Of a stretch of 64,000 nucleotides of DNA, positions 35,930-45,676 are shown piece by piece. The DNA comes from Cadophora sp. MPI-SDFR-AT-0126 (lineage: Eukaryota > Ascomycota > Leotiomycetes > Helotiales > Ploettnerulaceae): contig JAGMVK010000003.1 of assembly GCA_020747065.1 (NCBI GenBank), forward strand, positions 2,790,001 through 2,854,000. The letters are read 5' to 3'. How positions within the stretch are numbered: the stretch's first letter is position 1; each line of letters starts with the position of its first letter. The translations under genes and the position numbers were made by a program. Under the pieces are notes generated by a model, which ran no database searches, had not been told where the DNA came from, and saw only the letters and a list, made by a program, of their open reading frames with translations.

Positions 35930-36530
35930 TCTGGTTATGGGATTGAGAGTTACGAGCTTGACGTCTGCGATGTTATGTCGAAAGAGGACAATATATCGCA
36001 ACGCGAGCTGAAGAGGTCAACTTAAAGATCTCGATGTCACAAGGAAGGTCATTCAGAAAATTCTAGGGCAGGTTTCGCTTGATGCGGCTTGACGCTGAGA
36101 GTGGAAGCAGGAACCAACCACGGGGAGTAACTACCCACCTGCTAGAAGCAGCTTGAAAATTCCGATTCACGTGTCACTTTATACTTCTTCAAAAGTCAAG
36201 GCGAACTCGCCGGAGTGTTTCTTTCTGGTAAGTAGAGCTTACTTATCTATTGCTTGGCCCGCCGATGTCATATCCTCCCACACAGGTTGATCAACAATCC
36301 GCGAGCAGATTCCGACGTCACAGATCTCTCATATATGCTTCCCACAATCATACTGTCAATTCAACAAGAACGAAACGCCAGACCATTCATACACATCACC
36401 ACTCGAAAATCGATACCCATTGCTGCACAGACCGCCCGACGGAAACATTACGGTCCCTCATGTCAATTCGACGTTCCCAGCAGAATGCTCTGGAAAGTTT
36501 TCTCGACGTATGCACTACATTGTCAGTGGC
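35930..36530. other. Intergenic stretch between BTB-E and BTB-F
   Basis: 0.6 kb. Two short plus-strand frames overlap each other near 36250-36538 without domain features. Nothing supported. Confidence 0.5.
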
Positions 36531-37844
36531 TTAGTTAGCATGTGCCGATCTTTGATCATTAAAGTATGTAAATACTGACGTTGGCTTCAAGCTGAATGAG
36601 GTCTTGCAAGTAGCACGTAAATCCTCTCTGAATTCATTGCACTGATCAGTAGTCTTGAACTCCAGGCATATCGCAGGTTTCGAGGGATCGCTGTATCTTG
36701 AACGGTGGATGACAACTTGAGAACTGTCTCCAAGCTCACAGGCAACGATCCTGTCAATGCCTTGGGCTGATATATCCAGAACAAACTCGTTGAAGTCGTT
36801 GTAGACCTGAAGCAAGTGATCCTGCACGTTCAACACCATTGTCCACGATAAGGTGCGTCGCTTAGATTTCCACTTTCTGCTCCTTGAGGCTATTCGTGCA
36901 ATTGCGTAGGACTTATCTCCCGGGGCCTGATTCAATTTCGATACAACTTTCTTGACAGAGGTGCAACCTTTCCTGCTTACGTCAAGAATGAAGCCAGAAT
37001 CGGTACTGTCATCATCTTCTCGACAGTATAATCCCTGGCGGTGGCTGTGAAAATAACAAAGACTTTGCGTTCTGGTCTCGTCCCGATTACGAGGATCGAC
37101 CACTGTCTTGTTCGGAGGACCTCTGACTTCGTTAAGAATCTTGTCTTGAAATTGTGTGAAAATAGTCTTGTTGATTTTTCCGAGCTCCCACATGATGTCC
37201 AAATCATCGTCCCTGAATTTTTTTCTCGGTTGGATTTTGCCGTCGCAGCCTTTATCGTCCAGTCTTGAGAGAAAGGCGTAACACATCAGATGAATGAGAA
37301 AGCGAGCTAGCCCTTCATTACCGTTCGAACTGGATTCGAAAACCTTGAGAACCAGCTCCTTGGGGAACATGGGGTCCAAAAGATCATGCTTCTTGGCAAG
37401 ATCCTGAATTGCATCCATGACGACGTCTTTGAGTACGTTGTTGCAGAATTTATCAGCCATGATGTAAAGATCGTACAAGCTGTGCAAGTATGATTCGGTA
37501 TGACCAGTAGGGATTCGCTTTCTGTAAGCCCACTCAACATACAGATCGAAAGCAGCGGGGCTGTCATCAGGCAGGTACATGGTTCCCTCTTGAGACTCGG
37601 CAAAAGAGCTCATGAAGGCGCCTTTGAAGAAGTCGGACTCGCAGATCAACTCTTTGTGAACCATGAATTCCTTTCTCTTGGCACCGACATAGATCGTGAC
37701 CACCTCCTTGCCTAGTTGTCTGTTCCAGATTAGTCTGTGTTATGATGAGTGAAGGTGAGCTACTCACTCTCCGAGGAAGCACTTGGCTGGCTCAGCAGGG
37801 TCTGAGGCAGCTGCCACTAAAGTTGAGGTCGACGAAAAAGCCAT
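36531..37844 (-). CDS. BTB/POZ domain protein F with extra C-terminal domain
   Basis: Exons 37768-37844 (MAFSSTSTLVAAASD...CFLG) and 36531-37719, intron of 48 nt, phase 2; 421 aa. BTB core: QLGKEVVTIYVGAKRKEFM, VHKELICESDFFKGAFMSS, MYLPDDSPAAFDLYVEWAYR, LYIMADKFCNNVLKDVVMDA. The family tail motif CYFHSHRQGLYC occurs about two thirds along the protein rather than at its end. About 150 further residues follow, absent from the paralogues: a basic linker (RSRKWKSKRRTLSW), then FVLDISAQGIDRIVACELGD and CLEFKTTDQCNEFREDLRA. The strand pattern with a final helix suggests a PH-like fold; that is inference. Frame intact. Confidence 0.85.
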
Positions 37845-39119
37845 GTCCCTTTTGCTTGGAACTCGTTGGTGAAAGGTCGATCCGAAGTCACCGCTTGACC
37901 TTGTTGCGTACGACTGGGAAATTTAAAGCAAGAGCCAAGAGCGAGAGCTGAGAGGGAAGGTTGAGAGGGAGATAACAATTCAGTAGAGGAAGAATCAGGC
38001 AAGAATCTCGCTTACATGTTGAACTCCTGCTCGGCATAATTATATCAGGCACTCAGCTTTGAGATCAAATTCGACTGCCAATGTAAAAGGTGGTGGTCTC
38101 TGATACTACTCCTTGATTCTCCATGCACACTTTTGCTTTCCGCTTGGAATTCACTACCAAACCTCTCGGATACGCAAGCTTAATTTTCAAGTCTTCCTAG
38201 AAGCATAAGATCCAAAGGAAGCTACAATGGTTAGGAAATTGCAGGACAACCTGAATGTTATAGTGATTGCAGTATGAAGGGACACGGAACCTGCGACAAT
38301 AACGCGATTAGTGGAAATATTGGTGTGTTCAAAGGGTTGAGTAAGTATATTACTATGACTAATGAGAAAAGATCAAATACGGACAGAGTATTTTTGAAAT
38401 GAGTCCACCCCAGCAGGTTTTGGTCTATCTCTACCTGACTTTGCAGCCACTGCAAGGTCGTTCTGCAAGGCTTTCGAGTTTGTTGATATGCCAAGCGATT
38501 AGACGAGGCTCCACCGTAAGCTTTTAGCCAAACACTTTCTCTGTCAGAGCCATCAGCCAAATGCTTTCTCAAAGAGTGAGACACAGGTCTTTTGGGCCAA
38601 TTAATTTGTCTCAGTCCCAATAATTATGCATATTTCAAAGATCGAACTGTACGTATCCACAAATGATCTTGGATATTTCATCGGGCAGAACCTGAGGCTC
38701 CCTCTTGCTTCCTAGTAGGTTAGCTTTCCATTCGAATCGACCTAGATCAAATATTTCAGGAAGCCCAAGTATGAAGCTTCGCATTTGTCTTCGCTCGCAG
38801 CTCCGCATGACATCTCTCCAGAATTTTAGGATCTGTTCAAGAATAACCGACAGTTTGTCATGAGCACGTGCTGTGAGAAGATTTGAAATTCCATTGCATT
38901 AAGAAAACGACTTATCGAGGCCCGCACGCGGAAAGCAGTGCTTCTAATCCAGGCAGCTCTTCGCAGGTGACCAGCATTCTCAACGAATGAATGAATCGCT
39001 CGCCGTTTACTAATACCGGTAAGATTAATCTCGCAGATTCAAACTGCCATCATCTCCCAGCCTTCCATCCCTGCAATTATCAAACGGCGCTCCGACCAGC
39101 ATGAAGCAGGGCTTTATCC
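37845..39119. other. Stretch between BTB-F and BTB-G
   Basis: 1.3 kb. It contains the orphan open frame listed at 38635-38890 and a local near-repeat (GAGAAAG.xTTTGGCT twice, about 38525-38575, minus strand). Otherwise nothing. Confidence 0.45.
38635..38890 (-). pseudogene. Orphan open frame, possible gene relic
   Basis: A stop-free minus-strand frame of about 80 codons reads LLTARAHDKLSVILEQILKF, then RSFILGLPEIFDLGRFEWK and VLPDEISKIICGYVQFDL before TGA. The composition looks like protein rather than random sequence, but there is no in-frame start, TAA lies just upstream, and I found no partner exon. It could be a decayed exon or chance. No family assigned. Confidence 0.25.
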
Positions 39120-39964
39120 TCAATCGTAATTGTCCCCATCTCGAATAAAGGCTGGTGGCTTCCGCTCTATTGAGTGACAAGCAACATCGTCGGCATGCTC
39201 ATGGTAGCAGCACCGACCCTGAAAGCCCATCCGCCATCTTGCCCTTGGATCCGACAGGGCCTTCATTTTCGCATAACCGATGGCTTCATAGAACAAGAAT
39301 TTGAAGATCTCAGGATATCCATCGGTCATCTCATACACAGCCTGAAGCTCATGTTCCAAATTCTCCTCTACCCGCTTTGTAATATCATTGTCGTGATCAT
39401 GGTCTGTCTTTCTCAATTCTGACGTCAACAGGAGCAAGAATGTGATAACATCGATGCAGTAGAGTCTCAGATGGGATCGTTTTGGTGTCTTGTCGAATAC
39501 CATCCGGACAATTGCGGTGCTGGGCTCGAGGTTGTATGTGCTGGATATGTCTTGGATTTTGTCCATGACGGCATCCTTCAATGTGGTTGTTGGGAGACAG
39601 AGTTTATCTGCAAAGATCCATAGGTGATACAGTCCATCAACATAGCTCTGACTGTGGCCGTCGGGAAGTGTAGCTCGGTAGATCCACTCCACGTACAAAG
39701 CAAAGCCTACTGAATGATCATCTGGTAGATCCAAGACTCCCTCAGCTCCTTCCTTGAATGCGTTTTCCTGGAAAGCCTTATCGAAAAAAAAGTGCAGATG
39801 ATCGAAGTAGCTTCTTGTGAACTGAGAATTCCTTGCGCTTGGTACCGACGTAGATGGATACGAACTCGTGCCCGAATCGCCTGGAGAATAATCAGCTTCT
39901 TGCCTTTGACTTCAACAAACTGTACATACTCGGCAGGATCCTCAAGAATAGCTGATAGAGGCAT
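39120..39964 (-). pseudogene. BTB/POZ domain protein G, frame broken in an A8 run
   Basis: Exon 39930-39964 (MPLSAILEDPAE) and exon 39120-39880, intron of 49 nt (GTATGT...CTCCAG), phase 2, as in the paralogues: RFGHEFVSIYVGTKRKEFS. The BTB strand continues VHKKLLRSSALFF, then the frame shifts at the eight A's (T's on the coding strand) at 39784-39791. The family sequence FFDKAFQENAFKEGAEG needs seven. Past the shift the frame is intact: LDLPDDHSVGFALYVEWIYR, IFADKLCLPTTTLKDAVMD, and tail CCYHEHADDVACHS. As written the protein stops after about 42 residues. Apart from this one base the gene looks whole (about 265 aa), so an assembly error in the homopolymer is a fair alternative. Confidence 0.8.
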
Positions 39965-40561
39965 GTTGATTCCAGCTAGAATTATGTCTGCCTGCTAGCT
40001 TTGATGTCTCATGGAGTTGTAGTTTGAAGATCGTGGAGGAGAGAGGAGAATGTGGCTTCAAAATCAAGCTTATCGCTAACGCTGTCAGGGTCTGTTCAAT
40101 ATTGTGAAGTGGGATAACGTCCCATGCTAAAGAACAAACTATCAGAAAACTTTCATTCACTCAGTATGGGCGATATGATACAAGGCAAGGGGGTGACTCG
40201 ATTCGCCTCATCCTCAATTGAGCAGAGATAAAAGTAATCCATTATCTCAGTAACAAGTGGATATCATGCCCTCTTGCCTATTAAATAGTTTTTTGAAACT
40301 GATCTGATTATAGAAGGTGCTTACTTCAATCTTATTACAGTAGTCAAGTCTCACCTCATATTGGTCAATTCCTAGTGTGTTGAACGGGCATCTTAGAGAG
40401 TACCAGTCCGGTGGCGTTGAGCTAATTCCAAGCAGTCCTCAAAACATGTTCATGGCCATGATACATTGGTCTGAATTCTCGCTAGCTCCCCAGTGGTATT
40501 GTATAGCTGATTATCTCATGTAAGAAAGAAAAATAAGAAACGGAAAGGAATAAACGTAAGA
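39965..40561. other. Intergenic stretch
   Basis: 0.6 kb between BTB-G and the next minus-strand gene. Nothing recognised. Confidence 0.5.
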
Positions 40562-41387
40562 TCAAAGCATCTCACAATCTATCTGCTCATCCCCCGAAGG
40601 CCGTCCCCAATTTCCAATAACCTCCACAACACCATCCATTTTGGATTCGGGCTCACCATCTTGACCTTGCACGTCCTCCATGACCACATCATATCTCTCA
40701 ACTGCCAGGCCTCCGAACGCACCTTCCAGATCAGCAATATCAGCTTGCAGCTTCCTCGCTGAACACAAACATTTCTCCATGCCCGTCCGCACATTCACTT
40801 CACTGACACACAACTGTGTTTCAAGGCTCTTGCCATTCGTCGAGATCATGCCCGCAACCCTCTCATCGCCCAGAAGAATCGAAAGTCCTTTCTTCGCACG
40901 CCGCTCAGAACGGAAAGTCAATCTCAAGTGTTTCCCCTGAATGTTATGCTGCGCGCATACATCTTCTATGCTCTTATCAGGCATGGCTGAAAATTTGATG
41001 CTCTGTATATGTCCGATGCGAGCGATGTGCTGTCGGGTATCCTGGCTAGTGTTAGCGACGAGTATGAGAGGGAAGCGATGGGTGAGACATACTGCATTTT
41101 CCATTGAGAGGCCTTGCTCGAGTGCTGCGCCCGAAAGGAGTATGCTGTAGTTTGATCGTTTTTGTCGGCCGCATGATGTTGATGCTTGTCGGCATACCAC
41201 CTTGTTGTTGTCTGAACGGTAGTCCTGCAGATGATCGTGTGAGCATTGTTGTTTGTGAATAGGGCGAGAGAAACCGGGACTAGATATGCGACGAGCGAAA
41301 GGGTTTGAATAAGGTGCAACTTACTCTGCGGGTGCGTTTGGCTCTTGCCGTGACCTCGTGGGAGACGAGTCTTTTTTGACACACCAT
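40562..41387 (-). CDS. Uncharacterised protein
   Basis: I do not recognise it. Exons 41325-41387, 41093-41224 and 40562-41041, introns of 100 and 51 nt with GTAAGT and GTATGT donors, both phase 0; 224 aa. The start is basic (MVCQKRLVSHEVTARAKRTR). A central region alternates strands and helices (IARIGHIQSIKFSAMPDKS, KHLRLTFRSERRAKKGLS, VAGMISTNGKSLETQLC). A helical stretch (MEKCLCSARKLQADIADLEG) and an acidic C-terminus (DGVVEVIGNWGRPSGDEQID) follow. No signal peptide, membrane segment or zinc motif. It sits inside the BTB array but is not a BTB protein. Confidence 0.65.
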
Positions 41388-42392
41388 TTTGGTTGATGGG
41401 ATGGCTTATTTCGAATGTTTGACTTGAGGGACCCTGGATAGAATAGAGAGTATAATAGTGAGAGTTCAGCGTGAATCGGGGCTAAATGCTGATATTTTCA
41501 ATGCGTTGAATGTGTTGGCAGAAGATGGAAAGATTATCCGGGGACAGTGTGATGCTTAGTAAATGGTGCTACCAGTCCAGATAACAATGTCCATAAACCG
41601 ACTGGTTAAACTTTACTCAACTAGTATCCAGAAATATTCTACATAAAGCTGAGAATATTGTACTTTGGTGTGTCCGTTAAATGCCACTAGTAGCAAGGGT
41701 ACCAGGTATACACATGGAAATGTTGTGGACTACTCGGACCTAGTAGCAAGTCAAGCACTCCCACAGGTTACTTAGAAACTCAGGTGTAATCATAGCAAAC
41801 ATACCAAGGAATGGAGGAGGTATCGCCTACACTAAATTTCAAGAACAAGTCTCATATGCACTAAGTAGCTCTTGCCTGTCGCTACTGGGTAATTCTGATG
41901 AAGTATACCTCCCGTCAAAAGTACAAGCGGAGAGCGATGGAGCGCAATACAGGATCCAGATCTTTATGCATAGTACCTTCAAAAGAAAATAGATAAGAAG
42001 GGCATAGCGCACGAACGAGAAAAGAGTCCAATTGGCTTCTACTGGGGCTTTCGGATGTTAAACTTTACTCATGTAACCTCACCTATTTTCTTAGGAAGAG
42101 CTCCATCATGCGAGAAATAATGCTCATTTGACAGGGGTCAATAATTAATAGAGAGAAAGCAGGTTTTGGAGCAGCATGAGTATCTGAGTATCTGATTGAA
42201 GATTATCTTTTGCAGGGGCCAAGCCGCCCATGACAAAAATTCACAATCCAACCAGCACCAAGAATTTCCACCACGACCTGTCATTAATTAAACTGTTTGG
42301 GTTGATGAGTCCTAGTAGAAGTCAGTCGTTAATGCTGCAGAGTAACAGGCGCACGCACTTGATTTTGTAGTATTCTTCAGCACATTTGGGCC
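41388..42392. other. Intergenic stretch
   Basis: 1.0 kb, A/T-rich relative to its neighbours. No open frame of note. Confidence 0.5.
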
Positions 42393-43182
42393 TCATCCAC
42401 GCTCATCCACTGCAACAAAGAAGTGCTCTGCTGATGGTATCTGGAGTTCATCTTGTCTTGAATTTCCAACGAAGTAGATAGCCAGTTCTTGTAGTAGTTC
42501 CTTTGGGAAGTACTCAGGATTGCACTTAATTCTATATGAACTAATTTGATGGGCACACTGATAGACCGCCAGTAGGCGTAAATGGCTATGTGGAGCAGTA
42601 TTTTCATATATGAAATTGAATGTTTGGACAGCAGGGCTAAAATCTTTTCCTATGTCAATCATGCTTCTTATGGCGAGATTTTGCAGAATGGGGATTCCAA
42701 GCTTATCTGCAAGAACCCACAGTTCTGCGAGGTTCAGGTCTTTGGCAGCCATTTGTTCGACTTCAGTCATCCCACTGGAATTCTGCAGAGCTACAGGAAG
42801 GTCCAGCTGGTAGAGTTCCAGCTTTTGAGTGTAAAGTCACTCGACCAATAGCCTAAATGCTCCTGCCGAAGTGTCCTCGATCCGGTAGGTTTGAGTCTGT
42901 CCCTCTACGAAATTGCTGTTGAATGCTGCACGGAATACACTCGAGTGGTAGCATGCAAATTCTTTATGGACGATGAACTTCGTGGTGTTGTTTGCGGGGA
43001 CGATGATGAAGGTGACGGTAGTACCAGGCTCACTGTTTTCATAAAGTCAGTCAATGACCTTCGAGAATATTTATAAGGAGAGCTTACGCGAAGTTTGGCT
43101 TTGGTGGCTTTTGGTTTTCTGGTCGCACCTTCCGGTGAAGATTCTTGGTCGAATCTGAGACCATAGCGCTGGAAGCCGACAT
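42393..43182 (-). pseudogene. BTB/POZ domain protein H, nonsense codon in the BTB fold
   Basis: Exon 43088-43182 (MSASSAMVSDSTKNLHRK...) and exon 42393-43031 or 43032, intron of about 55 nt (GTAAGC...AACAG), phase 2, as in the paralogues. The frame reads EPGTTVTFIIVPANNTTKF, VHKEFACYHSSVFRAAF, GAFRLLVE, then TGA at 42837-42839, then LYTQKLELY. Every intact paralogue with this stretch has Trp there (FVDWLY, FVHWLY, YVEWAY), so a TGG to TGA change is the simplest reading. The rest (LWVLADKLGIPILQNLAI, HLRLLAVYQCAHQISSY) is open to a stop at 42393. It lacks the CxFHxH tail and belongs to a different BTB subfamily. I see no intron that would remove the stop. Confidence 0.8.
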
Positions 43183-43614
43183 TATTTCCGTCTATTGTAT
43201 TTGCTTGGGCCGATGCCGTAATAGTGTGCTGCGTACGAAGAAGTGTTTCGATCGATCTTGGCAGAAGTTGCTGAGAGGACGAGATCCGTTTGTATTGACG
43301 ATGGGCTTGTTCGAAGGGGGAAAGATGACTGTTTTAAGATACTTCGCGCATCGTCCAGGCTTCTAAGAAGTAGCGAGAGCTATGCTGTCTTCGAATAATG
43401 GTGAATTCGGGAATTTACTCGTACGGGCTACGACTGACTAGAGTATGAGGTAAGCCGCTCCCGTACCAGATAAGGCAAATTACTCACGATAATATTCACT
43501 TGAGGACATCAGAACAAGTCAATTGAGAGGAAATTACCCACATGGATTCACTGTAAAGCAGCTGGGCCAAAGAAGACTTGTAAGAGGCATGAGAAGTGCA
43601 GCATTAATCTCATA
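43183..43614. other. Intergenic stretch
   Basis: 0.43 kb, promoter of BTB-H and 3' flank of RSA4. Nothing recognised. Confidence 0.5.
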
Positions 43615-45285
43615 CTAATGTCTCCAAATACGCACGGCTTTATCCTTCCCACCACTTCCAACTTTCTGCCCGTCAGGACTCCAGTCCACTGCATACACCT
43701 CATCTTGATGTCCAGGGAGATCTATCGAGAAATGTTAGTACTTTCTGTTTGGATGCACCTTCCTGGATGTGAGAGAGACTTACCCGCAGAAAGTTTCTGA
43801 GTCCGCATATCCCAAACTTTCAGTGTGGTGTCTTTGCTTCCGGTAACCAACAATCTCGAGTCTGGACTAAATGCACATTGGTAGACTGGCGCAACATGAC
43901 CTCGCAACGTGTTGATGAACTTCCCATCTCTTGCGTTCCAGAGTTTCGTGTGGTTGTCAAATCCAGAGGAAGCAATCAATAGCCCGTCAGGAGAGAATGT
44001 GACGTGGTTGACCTGTTTCTGATGACCCAACATTCTCGCTACTGGTTTTGTACCCTTCGCCGGTTCCCAAAGGTACATTGTGAAGTCATCACTTGCAGAG
44101 ACAAGCCTCTCGACTACTTCGCCCTGCATCGTGGCTGCCTTCAAGAACCTCTCTTTTGCTTTTGCTACTTTCTCCTCGTCCGAAGCAGGAATCTTTCCGG
44201 TGTGATCATGGTACGCGGTCCTGATTACAAAATCGGTTGACAGTGCCAGGTGGTTTACCCAATGGGCATGTGCGTTCAGCGAATGTGCGAGGGTCCCATC
44301 CTTGGCATTCCATACCTTCACCGTTTTGTCGTGAGAGCCCGTATAGATAAATCCAGTTGCACCCCACTTCACACAGGAGACCGACCCTTTGTGCCCGCTC
44401 AAAACCAATTCGATGGTCTGTTGATTTGCTGCCCAAACTCTTACAGTAGCATCTTTCGATGCTGATGCTAGTCGAGGCTCTCCTAATTTCTGGGCGTGAT
44501 ATGGCTCCCATGCAAGACTCGTAACCCATTTCGAATGGCCCTTCATCGGATTTCCAAGCTGTTTACCTGTCTTGGGGTCCCACATTCGCACAGTGTTGTC
44601 CATGGACCCCGTCGCAATTCTCGATTCATCTGGTGACCAACTGACAGCCAAAACCCAGCTAGTATGCCCTTTTAATGTATGAACTGGTGTTCCTGTATCG
44701 CAATCCCATATCCTAGCAGTGTTGTCTCCACTTCCTGATACCATTCTTGACGAGGATCTGGGCGAGAACTGGGTTGCTAGAATGGCTTCACCATGGCCCG
44801 GTATAGTTGAAGCACATCTCGAGACTGCTTGTACTCTGAAAACGGCCTGAGGTGCTGCCGAGATATTTTGGACTTGTTCTGTGCTAATCAATCCTGGATT
44901 TATCAAGGTCTTCCATATGTTCGCTGGGAAGGCTGTTGTGATCGGCTCGGAGGTCTTCTTGTCTGGGACTGGGAGAGTAAATCGATATGGAATTGTTTCT
45001 GAGGAATCCTTGGTATGATCAGTGCTGTTTTAGAAAGCAGTGTGTACTCGGGCTCACATGTGCTAGTAGTGCGTTCAGAAGAAGCTCGAGGTTCTTTGGG
45101 GTCGCATCTGCAACTGGGACGAGAACAGGTCCCTGACCAATAGCCAGTCCTGTCGTTTCGTCGAAAAATTGTATACGCAAACTACCAGCATCACTGGGAA
45201 CCTCCTCGATATCCTGCTGTTGCCTCGCTCGCTCTGCCGCATCGGTTCTCTGTCTCTTGCTTGGTGGGGGAAGGACCGTCGCCAT
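43615..45285 (-). CDS. RSA4: Ribosome assembly protein RSA4 / NLE1 (WD40 repeat)
   Basis: Binds the MIDAS domain of the AAA+ ATPase Rea1/midasin and is needed for maturation and release of the pre-60S ribosomal particle in the nucleus. Exons 45058-45285, 43784-45008 and 43615-43721; 519 aa against 515 in yeast. Residues 1-110 carry the NLE domain (LRIQFFDETTGLAIGQGPVL, LELLLNALLAH, PYRFTLP). Eight WD40 repeats follow; clear ones are GSGDNTARIWDCDTG, GSMDNTVRMWDPKTG, ASKDATVRVWAANQQ, GSHDKTVKVWNAKDG, SASDDFTMYLWEPAKG, SGFDNHTKLWNARDG, GSKDTTLKVWDMRTQ and GGKDKAVRIWRH at the end. Diverges from MSH4. Identity certain. Confidence 0.96.
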
Positions 45286-45676
45286 CGTAGTGACCGACGC
45301 TGTATGATGTCAATTCAATTTATTATGTGGGAATATTGGCAGCACTTTCGAACCTGTGTCTTGGTGGTTCGATGTTGGTGGTGGGCGCTGGGCGGGGGAT
45401 GTGATGCGAGACGCAAAGTTCTCAAAAATATTTTGGAGAGATCTCAGCCTCGTGTCTTGGCGTTGGCCCGTGCCCTTCAGCCTTTCGTCCCATCTCAACC
45501 TTAATCTGACTTTCAATTCAACCTCGACTTAAACATAAGCATCCCAAGGCTTCATTCTCCATTCAGAAAGGAGTCCTGCCAGCTCAATGCTGGTATACTG
45601 ATATACTTGAACTTGATTGATACAGCGACTAACAACCCAGATCATTAACCACTTATTCCAGTCCGACTCGTGCAAT
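45286..45676. promoter_or_regulatory. Divergent promoter of RSA4 and MSH4
   Basis: 391 bp between two start codons on opposite strands. No specific element recognised. Confidence 0.5.
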
